DNA from: Rhodocyclaceae bacterium
GTDB taxonomy: Bacteria; Pseudomonadota; Gammaproteobacteria; Burkholderiales; Rhodocyclaceae
Direction: 5' to 3'
Length of the DNA: 49,590 nucleotides
NCBI GenBank assembly: GCA_030652245.1
Contig: JAUSBB010000207.1
Location: forward strand, 1-49,590
Every line of letters begins with the position of its first letter. Positions within the stretch are counted from its first letter, which is position 1. The notes beneath the pieces were generated by a model. The model saw nothing but the letters and a program-made list of their open reading frames with translations, was not told the DNA's origin and made no database searches. Made by a program: the position numbers and the translations under genes. This document shows, in pieces, positions 1 through 10,658 of the stretch.

Positions 1-798
1 CTCAAGAGTGTTAACGGCCGTTTTCTCGACCTCAATTTTCGTTGTGGCGATGAACTGCGCTTTCTCGAAATGCCGCTGCGCGAAAAGCTCACCGCCGCCA
101 TCGGGCGCGGCAAGCTCGATTGCCGGCTGCACCTGCAACCCAACAGCACGGCCACCCCGCAACTGACGCCCAATCTCGCGCTCGTCGCGCAGTTGGGCAG
201 CCTCGACGCCGAGATCCGCGGCGTGCTGGCCAATGCCAGGCCGCTGGCGGTCGCGGATGTGTTGCGCTGGCCGGGCGTGCTGGCGGCTGATGCCATCAGT
301 CCGGAGCGCTTGCAGGCGGATTGTTTCGCCCTGCTCGATGGCGTGCTGGGCGAATTCCTCGCCAGCCGTGCGCGCGAAGGGGCGCGCCTCGCCGACGTGC
401 TCAGGGAACGCGCCGCCCGCATGCGCTCCGCCGTGGCGCAGGTCGAGCCCATGGTGCCGGCCGCCATTGCCGATTACACGGAACGGTTGGCGACCAAACT
501 GCGCGAAGCGGTGGCCAATCTCGATGAAGACCGCATCCGCCAGGAAATCGGCGTATTCGCCGCCAAGATCGACGTGGCGGAAGAACTGGCGCGGCTGGTG
601 ACGCATCTGACCGAGGTCGAGCGCGTCCTCGACAAGGGCGGTGCCGTCGGCAAGCGCCTCGATTTCCTGATGCAGGAACTCAACCGCGAGGCGAATACGC
701 TTGCTTCCAAGTCGGTGTCGGCTGCGGTCACCGCCATTGCTCTTGAACTCAAACTGTTAATTGAACAGATGCGCGAGCAGGTGCAAAATCTGGAGTGA
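1..798 (+). CDS. yicC: YicC family protein, 5' truncated by window edge
   Basis: Frame open from base 1 (LKSVNGRFLDLNFRCGDELRFLEMPLREKL...); C-terminus LDFLMQELNREANTLASKS typical of YicC; adjacent to gmk. Confidence 0.92.
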   Translation, partial: LKSVNGRFLDLNFRCGDELRFLEMPLREKLTAAIGRGKLDCRLHLQPNSTATPQLTPNLALVAQLGSLDAEIRGVLANARPLAVADVLRWPGVLAADAISPERLQADCFALLDGVLGEFLASRAREGARLADVLRERAARMRSAVAQVEPMVPAAIADYTERLATKLREAVANLDEDRIRQEIGVFAAKIDVAEELARLVTHLTEVERVLDKGGAVGKRLDFLMQELNREANTLASKSVSAAVTAIALELKLLIEQMREQVQNLE

Positions 799-802
799 TG
801 CC

Positions 803-1459
803 ATGAACATTCCCGCCGTCAATTCCACGTCCCCAGACACCGCCAGCGCCGGCGCGCTATTCATCATTTCCGCGCCCTCGGGGGCGGGCAAGACAACGCT
901 GGTGAAATTGCTGATGGCACGCGATGCCGGCATCCGGCATTCCATCTCCTACACGACGCGGCCGGCGCGGCCGGGCGAACAGGACGGGCGCGAATATCAC
1001 TTCATCGATATCTCCACCTTCGCGGCGCTGCGCGACCGCGGCGACTTTCTGGAGTGGGCCGAGGTGCATGGCAACTTTTACGGCACCTCGCGCAGTTGGC
1101 TGCTTGATGAGATGCGCGCCGGGCGCGATACGCTGCTTGAAATCGACTGGCAGGGCGCCCAGCAGGTGCGCGCCTTGATTCCGGATGCGGTGGGCATTTT
1201 CATCGTGCCGCCGTCGATTGCCGAACTGGAGCGCCGCCTGCACGACCGCGGGCAGGATAGCGCGGAGGTGATCCAGCGCCGCGTCGCCGCCGCACTGGGT
1301 GAATTACGGCATGTGGGCGAGTTCGATTTTGTTATAATCAACAATGACTTGCAGGAAGCTCTGGAAGATCTTGCCGCAGCAGTAAGGGCGTCCCGACTGG
1401 GTTTTGCGCGACAGCGCGCCCGCCATCCGGAGACCTTCCGCTACCTCTCAGCTTGCTGA
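803..1459 (+). CDS. gmk: Guanylate kinase
   Basis: [20 protein letters not shown]-loop, [19 protein letters not shown]; start placed at internal ATG 803. Confidence 0.95.
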   Translation: MNIPAVNSTSPDTASAGALFIISAPSGAGKTTLVKLLMARDAGIRHSISYTTRPARPGEQDGREYHFIDISTFAALRDRGDFLEWAEVHGNFYGTSRSWLLDEMRAGRDTLLEIDWQGAQQVRALIPDAVGIFIVPPSIAELERRLHDRGQDSAEVIQRRVAAALGELRHVGEFDFVIINNDLQEALEDLAAAVRASRLGFARQRARHPETFRYLSAC

Positions 1460-1475
1460 ATCCAAAGGAAAAATC

Positions 1476-1682
1476 ATGGCCCGCGTGACCGTAGAAGATT
1501 GCCTGAAATACATCCCCAACCGCTTCCAGATGACCCTGGCCGCCACCTATCGCGCCCGGCAGATCACCATGGGCAGCACGCCGATGGTGGAAGTGGATCG
1601 GGACAAGGCCACCGTGCTGGCCTTGCGCGAATTGTCCGTGGGCAAGTACGGCATGGAAATTCTCAACCGCGGGCAGGCGTAA
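1476..1682 (+). CDS. rpoZ: RNA polymerase omega subunit
   Basis: [29 protein letters not shown]; between gmk and spoT. Confidence 0.95.
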   Translation: MARVTVEDCLKYIPNRFQMTLAATYRARQITMGSTPMVEVDRDKATVLALRELSVGKYGMEILNRGQA

Positions 1683-1721
1683 CCCGCCCGCATAACCATG
1701 CTCTAGACCCGGGGCGCATTC

Positions 1722-3962
1722 ATGTCGGCGGCGGCATTGCCTCCTGCTTTGTTGTGCCCCCCGGTTGCCGCGACTGGCGACGCAGCACCGCCCGCGTTAA
1801 CCTATTCCACCCATTCCCCCGATCCCCCGCCGGCCAGCGATCTGGCGGAAGACTTCGAGCATCTGTTCGCCCAGTTGCGAACCTATCTCAAGCCGGAAGA
1901 CGTCGACCAGATTGAGGCGGCCTGCCACTTTTCGGCCAGCGCGCATCGCGGCCAGTTCCGTTCCAGCGGCGAGGCGTACATTTCGCATCCGCTGGCGGTG
2001 GCCGAAACGCTGGCGTACTGGCGGCTCGATGCGCAGGCGCTGACCGCCGCGCTGTTGCACGACGTGATGGAAGACACCGCCATCACCAAGGCGCAAATCG
2101 CGCAGGATTTCGGCAAGGTCACCGCCGATCTCGTCGATGGCGTCTCCAAGCTTGACCGCCTGGAGAATCAGTCCTACGCGGAGGCGCAGGCCGAGAATTT
2201 CCGCAAGATGCTCCTGGCCATGGCCCAGGACGTGCGCGTCATTCTCATCAAGCTGGCCGATCGCCTGCACAACATGCGCACCCTCGATGCCGTGCGCCCG
2301 GACAAGCGGCGGCGCATCGCCCGCGAGACACTCGACATCTATGCGCCCATCGCCAACCGGCTGGGCCTCAATACGCTGTACCGCGAATTTCAGGAACTCG
2401 CCTTCAGCAACCTGAATCCGCTGCGTTACCGCGTCCTCGCCAAGGCCGTCAAGAGCGCGCGCGGCAACCGGCGCGAGGTCGTCGGCAAGATCATCGACTC
2501 CCTCAAGGAGCGCCTGCCGACCCAGCACATCGACGCCGAGGTGATGGGGCGCGAGAAACATCTCTACGGCATTTATCGCAAGATGCGCGACAAACACCTG
2601 TCCTTTTCGCAGGTGCTCGACATCTACGGCTTTCGCGTCATCGTCGCCGACACGCCGGCCTGCTACCTGGCGCTGGGCGCCCTGCACGGCCTCTACAAGC
2701 CGCTGCCGGGCAAGTTCAAGGACTACATCGCCATCCCCAAGGCCAACGGCTACCAGTCGCTTCACACCACGGTGATCGGCCCGTATGGCATGCCGATCGA
2801 GTTTCAGATCCGCACGCGCCAGATGCATCACATCGCCGACAGCGGCGTCGCCTCGCACTGGCTTTACAAGGACGAACGCGCCCTGTCGGAGTTGCAGCGC
2901 ACCACTCACCAGTGGCTGCAGTCCTTGATCGAGCTACAGACCGCCAGCGTCGATTCCGCGGAGTTTCTCGAACACGTCAAGGTGGATCTGTTCCCCGGCG
3001 AGGTGTATGTCTTCACGCCGGCGGGCAAGATTCTCTCGCTGCGGCGCGGCGCCACCGCCGTCGATTTCGCCTACGCCGTGCATACCGACATCGGCAATCG
3101 CTGCATCGCCTGCCTGATCAATCAGGAGAGCATGCCGCTCCGCACCGAACTCGCCGATGGCGATCGCGTGGAAATCATCACGGCGCCGAACGCCGCACCC
3201 AATCCGCACTGGCTGGTCTTTGTCAAAAGCGGCAAGGCGCGCGCGCAGATCCGCCATTTCCTGAAAACCAAGCAGAACGAGCAATCCGCCGCACTCGGCA
3301 AGCATCTGCTGGCGCAGGCGCTGCACGGCTTGGGGCATCGCATCGAGGAGCTCGGCAGCACGGCCTGGCAGCGTTTCCTCAAGGCTTTTTCCGGCAAGAC
3401 CCAGCGCGAGGTGCTTACCGACATCGGCCTCGGCAAACGGCTACCCGCCTCTGTGGCGCGGCGACTGGTGGGCGACGGTGTCATCGACGAGCAGGCGCCG
3501 CAAAGCGGCGGCGTCATCCGCATCAAGGGCAGCACGGACCTGGCGGTGCAATTGGCCCACTGCTGCCGGCCGATCCCCGGCGATCCCATCGTCGGCGTCA
3601 TTCGCGCCGGTCAGGGGCTCGTCGTCCATACCCACGACTGTCCGACGTTGCGCGGCGGACGCAAGGAGTGGGTCGATGTCGAGTGGGATCCCGAGGTAAC
3701 CGGTCCCTTCGAGGTGTTGATCCGCGTTGTCGCGCAGAATGCCACCGGTGTGCTGGCGCGGCTGGCCGTTACCATCGCCGAACATGGCGCCAATATCGCC
3801 AATGTGCGCATGGACGATGGCGAGGGCGCCACCACCGCGTTATATTTCACCCTGCAAGTCGACAGCCGCGCGCATCTGGCGCGTATCCTGCGCAACCTGC
3901 GCCGCCTGCCGACCGTCACACGCATTATCCGCATCAAAGAAAATCCACCCCATCACCATTGA
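1722..3962 (+). CDS. spoT: Bifunctional (p)ppGpp synthetase/hydrolase (RelA/SpoT family)
   Basis: HD hydrolase region (ALLHDVMEDTAIT), synthetase region, TGS and C-terminal ACT-like domain; genomic context. Confidence 0.94.
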   Translation: MSAAALPPALLCPPVAATGDAAPPALTYSTHSPDPPPASDLAEDFEHLFAQLRTYLKPEDVDQIEAACHFSASAHRGQFRSSGEAYISHPLAVAETLAYWRLDAQALTAALLHDVMEDTAITKAQIAQDFGKVTADLVDGVSKLDRLENQSYAEAQAENFRKMLLAMAQDVRVILIKLADRLHNMRTLDAVRPDKRRRIARETLDIYAPIANRLGLNTLYREFQELAFSNLNPLRYRVLAKAVKSARGNRREVVGKIIDSLKERLPTQHIDAEVMGREKHLYGIYRKMRDKHLSFSQVLDIYGFRVIVADTPACYLALGALHGLYKPLPGKFKDYIAIPKANGYQSLHTTVIGPYGMPIEFQIRTRQMHHIADSGVASHWLYKDERALSELQRTTHQWLQSLIELQTASVDSAEFLEHVKVDLFPGEVYVFTPAGKILSLRRGATAVDFAYAVHTDIGNRCIACLINQESMPLRTELADGDRVEIITAPNAAPNPHWLVFVKSGKARAQIRHFLKTKQNEQSAALGKHLLAQALHGLGHRIEELGSTAWQRFLKAFSGKTQREVLTDIGLGKRLPASVARRLVGDGVIDEQAPQSGGVIRIKGSTDLAVQLAHCCRPIPGDPIVGVIRAGQGLVVHTHDCPTLRGGRKEWVDVEWDPEVTGPFEVLIRVVAQNATGVLARLAVTIAEHGANIANVRMDDGEGATTALYFTLQVDSRAHLARILRNLRRLPTVTRIIRIKENPPHHH

Positions 3963-3974
3963 AGGAGTTAGTCC

Positions 3975-4160
3975 GTGGCCTATGTATCCGAATACACCCA
4001 GTTCATGAACGAATGGATGAAGCAGCATCCCGAAGAACTTGCCGTTCAAGCGACGGGCCGCGCCCTGTGGTGGGATCGCGGCGCCCATGTGCCGGACGAG
4101 CAGACGCGCCTGGCGGCGGCGAAAGTGGCCCGCAAGCCGTATTACTACGACGCGAACTGA
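3975..4160 (+). CDS. Small DUF3460-like protein
   Basis: 61 aa MAYVSEYTQFMNEWMKQHPEELAVQATGRALWWDR; resembles DUF3460 family. Confidence 0.75.
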   Translation: MAYVSEYTQFMNEWMKQHPEELAVQATGRALWWDRGAHVPDEQTRLAAAKVARKPYYYDAN

Positions 4161-4165
4161 CTCGC

Positions 4166-4203
4166 GGCGCTGGCGGAACGCCGTCCCGCCAGCGCCGACT
4201 TTA
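4166..4203. terminator. Hairpin between convergent genes, containing dispersed-repeat copy 1
   Basis: Perfect 11 bp stem GGCGCTGGCGG/CCGCCAGCGCC with 9 nt loop, then GACTTTA; between DUF3460 gene and ccmI. Confidence 0.6.
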
Positions 4204-5028
4204 TGGTTTTACTAACCGCGTGCGTGTCTCGGCGATGTTGGCGCGGAGCACGCTGGCATCCTCGGAGTTCGGTGGCATCAGCTTGAGCAGGGTTTCCCAG
4301 TCGGCGATGGCCTTTGCGTATTGCTGGGACTCGTAGGCGGCGGTGCCGCGCAGCCAGAGGCCGATCGGGTGATTCGGTTCGAGTTGCAGGGACTTGTCGA
4401 TCAGTGCGCGCACCTTGCTGTTGAAACCGCTGACGCTGGCCAGGGTGTCGGCATATTCGACATACAGGTCGGCATCGCCCCCGTTCTGGCTGACGACGCG
4501 CTCATAGGCGCCCACGGCGTCGGGCAGGCGCCCCATCTGCCGATAGGAACGCGCCAGCATGGCCCAGCCTTGCAAATTTTCCGGTTCTTTTTCCAGCTTG
4601 GTGGCCAGACCGCTGACCATGCGCTCGATGTCTTGCGCCGAGAACTGCTGCTCGGCGGCGGGTTGCGGTTTGAGTCCGGCCGGGGTGCCGAGCATCAGGT
4701 AGAGCAGCACGGCGACCAATGGCAGGGAAATGGCTAGTGCAGTGGGCACGGCGCGGCTGGTCGTGGTGGCTGCCGCGCTGTCGGTTGCGCTGTTGCTGTC
4801 TTCGATGAGACGCCGCCCCAATTCGGCACGCGCTTGAACGTAATCGTCCTGCGACAGGGCGCCTTCGGCGCGGTCCTTCTCCAGTTCGGCGAACTGGTCG
4901 CGGTAGATGGCGGCATTTAGCGCTTGGCGCGAAAGCTCCCGGTTTTTTGGCTGACGGAAGAATGGCAGCAGCAACAGCGCCAGTATTGCGAGCACCATGA
5001 GCGTGGCACCGATGACGAAACCGGTCAT
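4201..5028 (-). CDS. ccmI: c-type cytochrome biogenesis protein CcmI (TPR)
   Basis: N-terminal membrane anchors plus TPR region; last gene of ccm operon. Confidence 0.88.
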   Translation of the reverse strand: MTGFVIGATLMVLAILALLLLPFFRQPKNRELSRQALNAAIYRDQFAELEKDRAEGALSQDDYVQARAELGRRLIEDSNSATDSAAATTTSRAVPTALAISLPLVAVLLYLMLGTPAGLKPQPAAEQQFSAQDIERMVSGLATKLEKEPENLQGWAMLARSYRQMGRLPDAVGAYERVVSQNGGDADLYVEYADTLASVSGFNSKVRALIDKSLQLEPNHPIGLWLRGTAAYESQQYAKAIADWETLLKLMPPNSEDASVLRANIAETRTRLVKP

Positions 5029-5495
5029 ACCTGATCACCTTTCAGCAAAACTTCGGCACGTTTCTTTTCGTCCTCGGACAGCGGCGCCTCGACGATCAGG
5101 CGGCTGCGGCGGCGCAGGTAGTTCACCAATACGGCAAGGCCGACGATCAACAGCACGAACGGCCCGCCCCAAAGCAGCCAGGTGGTGGGCTTGAGCTGCG
5201 GACGGTAGAGCACGAAGTCGCCATAGCGGCTGACGAGAAAATCCTTGACCTGCTGATCGGAGTTGCCCTGCTTGATCAGGTCGCGCACTTCGCGGCGCAG
5301 GTCTTGCGCCAGCTCGGCCTGCGAGCCGGCCAGCGATTCGTTCTGGCAGACGAGACAACGCAATTCAGTGGAGATCTGTATGAGGCGCTGCTCGACAGCG
5401 GGGTCTTCGGCCAGTGGCGCGGCCTCTTTGGCAAGCACGGGGTGCGCCAGGAACAGAGCGCAGGCCACGGAGAGCAGGATGGTAGCTTTGTTCAT
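5025..5495 (-). CDS. ccmH: Cytochrome c-type biogenesis protein CcmH
   Basis: LRCLVCQNESLAGSQAELAQDLRREVRDLI motif. Confidence 0.95.
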   Translation of the reverse strand: MNKATILLSVACALFLAHPVLAKEAAPLAEDPAVEQRLIQISTELRCLVCQNESLAGSQAELAQDLRREVRDLIKQGNSDQQVKDFLVSRYGDFVLYRPQLKPTTWLLWGGPFVLLIVGLAVLVNYLRRRSRLIVEAPLSEDEKKRAEVLLKGDQV

Positions 5496-6016
5496 TTGTT
5501 CAACTCCTGCACCAGCGGGATGATTTTCTTTTGCAGCACTTCGGGGGTTACCGGTCCGATCTGCTTGAAGCGGATCACGCCGGCCTTGTCGATGACGTAG
5601 GTTTCCGGCACGCCATACACGCCATAGTTGATGCCGACGCGGCCGTCGCTATCGACGGCGGAAAGCAGATAGGGATTGCCGAAGCGGGCCAGCCAGCGAA
5701 TGCCGTCCTCGCGCTTGTCCTTGTAGTTGAGGCCGACGAGCGGGGTGGTGCCGGTCTTGGCGAACTCGTTGAGGATCGGGTGCTCCTCACGGCAGGACAC
5801 GCACCACGAGGCCCAGACATTGAGCAGCCAGACCTTGCCGGCCATCTCTTGCGGCGAGAATTTTGCGGTCTCGTCATGCAGTTGCGGGACGCTGAATGCG
5901 GGCGCCGGTTTGCCGACCAGCGGCGAAGGCACCTCGCGCGGATTGAGCGTCAGGCCGACGGCGAGAAAGCCGACCAGGACGACGAAGATGCCGAGCGGCA
6001 GAAGAAATCTGTTCAA
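5492..6016 (-). CDS. ccmG: Thiol:disulfide interchange protein CcmG/DsbE
   Basis: Thioredoxin-like LLNVWASWCVSCREEHP, YGVYGVPETYVID. Confidence 0.94.
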   Translation of the reverse strand: MNRFLLPLGIFVVLVGFLAVGLTLNPREVPSPLVGKPAPAFSVPQLHDETAKFSPQEMAGKVWLLNVWASWCVSCREEHPILNEFAKTGTTPLVGLNYKDKREDGIRWLARFGNPYLLSAVDSDGRVGINYGVYGVPETYVIDKAGVIRFKQIGPVTPEVLQKKIIPLVQELNK

Positions 6017-7950
6017 GCGGCACCCCCGGATTGTTTTACCTTCAGGCGATAACGACGGTCGCTGGCGGCAAAAATGCCACCCAGCGCCATCAACAGACAG
6101 CCGCCCCAGATCCAGCCGACGAAGGGCTTGTAATAGACGCGCACTGCCCAGGCTTCATTGCCCTCATTACCGCCCAATGGTTCGCCCAACGAAACATAGA
6201 CGTCGCGGGTGAAGCCGGAATCGATGGCGGCCTCGGTCATCGGCATTCCGGACGAGTGGTAGTTGCGTTTTTCGGGGTGCAGCGTGCGGAGCACGCGACC
6301 GTCCTTCGATAGTTCGACGGTGCCGATGGCGGCGCGGTAGTTGGGCCCTTCGGCATTGCGCACACCGATGAAGGTAAAGGTGTAGCCGGCGACCGCGACG
6401 GTCTCGTTCGGCGCCATGCGGACGTCGCGCTCATCCTCGTAGGTGCTGACCAGCGCCACGCCAATGACAAATACGGCCAGGCCGAAGTGCGCCAATTGCA
6501 TGCCCCACCAGGCGCGCGGCGGGGCACCCGTCTTGTACCGCTCCATCGCCTGCAAGACGATGGCTGCGAGGATCCACACGGCCAGTCCCAGTCCCAGGGC
6601 GACATAGGCGTGCCATTCGCCCGCCAGCATGGGCAGGCCGATGCCACCGAGGAGGGCGGCCAGGGCGGCCGGCCACAGCTTCTTGCCGATGTCCTTGAGA
6701 TCGGCGTGTTTCCAGCGGGCAAAGGGGCCGGTGGCGACCAGCAGCAACAGCGGCAGCATGATCGGTATGAACACCGCGTTGAAATAGGGCGGTCCGACGG
6801 AAATCTTGCCTAAGCCCAGCGCGTCGATGATCAGGGGATACAGCGTGCCGAGCAACACCGCGCCGCAGCCGACGACCAGCAGCAGATTGTTGATGAGCAG
6901 AAAGGTTTCGCGCGAGACCAGCGCAAAGCGTCCGCCCAAGCCTACCTTCGGTGCGCGCCAGGCGAACAGCAGGAGCGAGGCGCCGACGACGATGACCAGC
7001 AGCATCAGGATGAATAGGCCGCGCTTGGGGTCGGTGGCGAAGGAATGCACCGACGTGAGCACCCCCGAGCGGACCAGGAAGGTGCCGAGCAGGGAAAGCG
7101 AGAATGTGGCGATGGCCAGCAACACGGTCCAGTTCTTGAAACTGCCGCGCTTCTCGGTGACGGCGAGCGAGTGGATCAGCGCGGTGCCGACCAGCCAGGG
7201 CATGAACGAGGCGTTCGCGACCGGGTCCCAGAACCACCAGCCGCCCCAGCCCAGTTCGTAATACGCCCACCAGGAGCCGAGCGCGATGCCGAGGGTCAGG
7301 AAGACCCAGGCGACCGTCGTCCAGGGCCGCGACCAGCGCGCCCAGGCGGCGTCGATCTGGCCGGAAATCAGGGCGGCGATGGCGAAGGCGAAGGCGACCG
7401 AAAAACCAACGTAGCCCATGTAAAGCAGTGGTGGGTGAAAAATCAGGCCGGGATCCTGCAACAGGGGATTCAGGTCGCGCCCATCCGCGGCGGCCGGTAG
7501 GATGCGGCCGAACGGGCTGGAGGTGAATAGCACAAAGGCCAGGAGGCCGAACATTACCAGCCCCAGTACGCCCAGCACGCGCGCCACCATGGCGTCAGGC
7601 AGTTGGCGCGAGAACAAGGCTACTGCCAGCGCCCAACCCGCCGACAACAGCACCCACAGGAGCAGGGAACCTTCGTGACCACCCCAGACGGCGGCGAGAC
7701 GGTACATGGTGGGCAGTTGCGAATTCGAATGCCGCGCCACGTATTCGACAGAAAAGTCGTTGATGTAAAAGGCCCAGGTCAGACAGGCGAAGGCAAAGGC
7801 GAGCAACAGGAAGGTCGCGGTGACTGCCGGCCGCGCCACGGCGATCCATTGAGCATGATTGCGATGGACGCCGACGAGGGGCAGGACGCCCTGGGCCAGG
7901 GCGACCAACAGGGCAAGCATCAAGGCGAAGTGGCCGAGTTCTGGGATCAT
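6013..7950 (-). CDS. ccmF: Cytochrome c heme lyase CcmF
   Basis: MIPELGHFAL..., WWAYYELGWGGWWFWDPVANASFMPWL signature. Confidence 0.95.
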   Translation of the reverse strand: MIPELGHFALMLALLVALAQGVLPLVGVHRNHAQWIAVARPAVTATFLLLAFAFACLTWAFYINDFSVEYVARHSNSQLPTMYRLAAVWGGHEGSLLLWVLLSAGWALAVALFSRQLPDAMVARVLGVLGLVMFGLLAFVLFTSSPFGRILPAAADGRDLNPLLQDPGLIFHPPLLYMGYVGFSVAFAFAIAALISGQIDAAWARWSRPWTTVAWVFLTLGIALGSWWAYYELGWGGWWFWDPVANASFMPWLVGTALIHSLAVTEKRGSFKNWTVLLAIATFSLSLLGTFLVRSGVLTSVHSFATDPKRGLFILMLLVIVVGASLLLFAWRAPKVGLGGRFALVSRETFLLINNLLLVVGCGAVLLGTLYPLIIDALGLGKISVGPPYFNAVFIPIMLPLLLLVATGPFARWKHADLKDIGKKLWPAALAALLGGIGLPMLAGEWHAYVALGLGLAVWILAAIVLQAMERYKTGAPPRAWWGMQLAHFGLAVFVIGVALVSTYEDERDVRMAPNETVAVAGYTFTFIGVRNAEGPNYRAAIGTVELSKDGRVLRTLHPEKRNYHSSGMPMTEAAIDSGFTRDVYVSLGEPLGGNEGNEAWAVRVYYKPFVGWIWGGCLLMALGGIFAASDRRYRLKVKQSGGAA

Positions 7951-7959
7951 GGATAGTTT

Positions 7960-8400
7960 TTATTGCTTGAGGGTTTTTGCGGTGCTCTGCGCTTGATCGA
8001 TGGCGTGCTGCGCATGCGGCGGCGTGTAGTTCTCATCGTGCTTGGCCAGAACCTCGGTCGCGGTGAACACGCCATCAGCGCCGACTCGGCCCTGCACCAC
8101 CGCGCCTTTACCCTCCTTGAACAGGTCGGGCAGGATGCCGGTATAGACGACCGGCACTTCTTTGGCGGTATCGGTGATGACGAAATGCACGGTGAGGTTG
8201 TCGCGCCGGATCGACCCTTCCCTGACCATGCCGCCAACGCGGAAAGCCTTGCCTTGCGGCGCCTTGCCTTCGGTGAATTCGGTGGGCGTGATGAAAAAGG
8301 CGACGTTGCTGTCGAGAGCCTGGAACACCAAGGTGCTGGCGACGCCGATTGCGGCGAGACCGCCGAGGATGAGGGCAATGCGTTTATGGCGTGGCTTCAT
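7960..8400 (-). CDS. ccmE: Heme chaperone CcmE
   Basis: [19 protein letters not shown]..., [40 protein letters not shown]. Confidence 0.95.
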   Translation of the reverse strand: MKPRHKRIALILGGLAAIGVASTLVFQALDSNVAFFITPTEFTEGKAPQGKAFRVGGMVREGSIRRDNLTVHFVITDTAKEVPVVYTGILPDLFKEGKGAVVQGRVGADGVFTATEVLAKHDENYTPPHAQHAIDQAQSTAKTLKQ

Positions 8401-8579
8401 GGATTCTCAAGTATTTCAGCTTGGCGTTCGCGGCGCAGGATGCGCAGAATCGAACTCTGACGCTTCCTGACCAGAATAGGTTCCAAAATCATCAGCACGG
8501 CACAGACGCCGAAGCTGCCCCAGACATACAGGGCGTAGCCGCCCATGGCGAAAAATTCTGCCGGCGATCCCCAATTCAT
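8397..8579 (-). CDS. ccmD: Heme exporter protein CcmD
   Basis: 60 aa, one TM segment, [16 protein letters not shown]; between ccmE and ccmC. Confidence 0.9.
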   Translation of the reverse strand: MNWGSPAEFFAMGGYALYVWGSFGVCAVLMILEPILVRKRQSSILRILRRERQAEILENP

Positions 8580-9325
8580 GCTTTCACCTCATTGAGATCC
8601 TTGACCCATTCGGTATGGGCTTCGCGTTCGAGGATGATCGCGCGAACACGGGTCAAGGCAACAGCGATCGAATACATCCAGAAGGCGAGTGCCATGAGCA
8701 GCATGCCCCACAGCATGGTCGTCGCCATGGACGGGGCCTTGGCGAGGTTGATGGTCGAACCCTGGTGCAGGGTATTCCACCATTTCACCGAGAAGTAGAT
8801 GATCGGAACATTGACCACGCCCACCAGCGCGAGAATTGCCCCGGCCTTGTCGGCGCGGCGCGCGTCATCAATCGCCGCCTGCAGCGCGATGAAGCCGATA
8901 TAGAGGAAGAACAGGATCAGCGCGGAGGTCAGCCGGGCATCCCATACCCACCAGGCGCCCCACATCGGCTTGCCCCAGAGCGCGCCCGTCCACAACGACA
9001 GGAAAGCCATCAGCGCGCCGGTCGGGGCAATCGCCTGCGCCATCATGCCGGAAAGTCGCGTATTGAGCGCCAGCCCCAACCCCGCCCAGGTCGCCATGAC
9101 GACGTAAAGGAACATCGACATCCACGCCGCCGGCACATGAATGAAGATGATGCGATAGCCCTCGCCCTGCTGGAAATCGGTGGGCGCGACAAAAAAGCTG
9201 ACCCACAGACCGATGACGCCGAACACGGCCGTCAGCGCCCAGAACCACGGGATCATTCTGCCCGCGAGCGGATAGAAGCTCTGCGGGCTGGCGTATTTGA
9301 ACCAGCTAATCAGACGATTACTCAA
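8576..9325 (-). CDS. ccmC: Heme ABC transporter permease CcmC
   Basis: IIFIHVPAAWMSMFLY, WGAWWVWDARLTSALILFFLYIG. Confidence 0.95.
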   Translation of the reverse strand: MSNRLISWFKYASPQSFYPLAGRMIPWFWALTAVFGVIGLWVSFFVAPTDFQQGEGYRIIFIHVPAAWMSMFLYVVMATWAGLGLALNTRLSGMMAQAIAPTGALMAFLSLWTGALWGKPMWGAWWVWDARLTSALILFFLYIGFIALQAAIDDARRADKAGAILALVGVVNVPIIYFSVKWWNTLHQGSTINLAKAPSMATTMLWGMLLMALAFWMYSIAVALTRVRAIILEREAHTEWVKDLNEVKA

Positions 9326-9983
9326 GGGAAATCCTCAAGGCTGCCGTGGTTGCCCACGGCGCAAAAAACACGGCCAGCGCCAATAGCGCGGCCAGCAACG
9401 ACAGATGGCCACCGGCACCCAGGCCGGAGATGTGAGATTCTACCGCGCCGGCGCCGAAGATCAGGGCGGGCACATACAGCGGCAGCACCAGCAGCGACAC
9501 CAGCACGCCACCACCACGCACCCCCAGGGTGAGCGCCGCGCCGATGGCTCCGATCAGGCTCAACAGCGGGGTGCCCAATAACAACGCCACCACCAGCACG
9601 CCCAGCGCGCCAACATCCAGATCGAACTGAATGCCCAGCACCGGCGCCAGCAGCACCAGCGGCAGGCCGGTAGTGATCCAGTGGGCGGCAATCTTGCCCG
9701 TGACCAGCAATCCCAGCGGGGTGGGGGAGAGCACCATCTGTTCCAGCGTGCCGTCGGCGTGGTCGGGGGCGAACAGTCGTGCCAGACCGAGCATGGTGGC
9801 CAGCAAGGCCGACACCCAGATCACCCCGGGTGCGATGGTGCGTAGCAAGGCGGATTCCGGCCCGATGCCGAGGGGAAACAGGCTCGCCACGATGATGAAG
9901 AAAAACAATGCGGTCAGCACCTCGCTCTTCCTGCGCATCGCCAGGAGCAGATCGCGGCGGATGATGGCCAGCACGGCGTTCAT
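9318..9983 (-). CDS. ccmB: Heme exporter protein CcmB
   Basis: Hydrophobic protein, RLFAPDHADGTLEQMVLSPTPLGLLVTGKI; operon position. Confidence 0.93.
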   Translation of the reverse strand: MNAVLAIIRRDLLLAMRRKSEVLTALFFFIIVASLFPLGIGPESALLRTIAPGVIWVSALLATMLGLARLFAPDHADGTLEQMVLSPTPLGLLVTGKIAAHWITTGLPLVLLAPVLGIQFDLDVGALGVLVVALLLGTPLLSLIGAIGAALTLGVRGGGVLVSLLVLPLYVPALIFGAGAVESHISGLGAGGHLSLLAALLALAVFFAPWATTAALRISLE

Positions 9984-10585
9984 AGCGACAAAATCCGACC
10001 GTTCGGCAGCGGCATGCTCTGGTGGCTGGTCAGGATCGCCATGCCGCCCGCCGCCAGGTGGCTTTCGATCAATCCCGAGAGCATGTCGACGGCTTTCACA
10101 TCCAGAGCAGTGAAGGGTTCGTCAAGAATCCACAGCGTGGCTTTCCTGACGGCAAGACGCGCCAGCAACACGCGGCGTTTCTGCCCGGCGGAGAGAAAGC
10201 GCACCGCCAGATCTTCGCGTCCGCGGAGGCCAAAGCGCATCAGCGCCGAAAGAGCGTTTGCCTCATCGAGCGTCGTCCCGTCGAGTTGCGCGGCAAGCGT
10301 CAGGTTTTCGAGCGGAGTCAATTCTTCCTTCACGGCGCCATGGTGGCCAAGGAAGAGCATGGCGCGTCGATAGTCCTCGGCAAGCACGGTGACGGGCTCG
10401 CCCTGCCAGCGTACTTCACCTTCAGCGGGCGGTGACAGGGTGGCCAGAATGCGCAATAGACTGGTCTTGCCCGCGCCATTCTCGCCTTGCACATGCAGCC
10501 ACTCGCCCGGCCCGACCGCGAGATCGAGCCCGGCAAACAGGCGGCGTTCGCCGCGCACACAAGAAAGACCGGTGGCAGTCAGCAT
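9980..10585 (-). CDS. ccmA: Heme ABC exporter ATP-binding protein CcmA
   Basis: Walker A GENGAGKTSLLR, signature LSAGQKRRVLLARL, Walker B WILDEP. Confidence 0.95.
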   Translation of the reverse strand: MLTATGLSCVRGERRLFAGLDLAVGPGEWLHVQGENGAGKTSLLRILATLSPPAEGEVRWQGEPVTVLAEDYRRAMLFLGHHGAVKEELTPLENLTLAAQLDGTTLDEANALSALMRFGLRGREDLAVRFLSAGQKRRVLLARLAVRKATLWILDEPFTALDVKAVDMLSGLIESHLAAGGMAILTSHQSMPLPNGRILSL

Positions 10586-10621
10586 GGGGGGCGAATTCTG
10601 CCCGATTACGGCAGTTTTGAC

Positions 10622-10635
10622 TTGACGGACGTCAA
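10622..10635. promoter_or_regulatory. CRP/FNR-type palindrome upstream of ccmA
   Basis: TTGAC-GGAC-GTCAA; 5+5 inverted repeat, 4 nt spacer, about 37 bp upstream of the ccmA start. Confidence 0.5.
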
Positions 10636-10658
10636 GCGAATATCAGGCGATGAATGAT

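Noticed and set aside
1797-2909. 370 aa minus-strand ORF opposite spoT
   Set aside because: Shadow frame of a well-recognised SpoT/RelA gene
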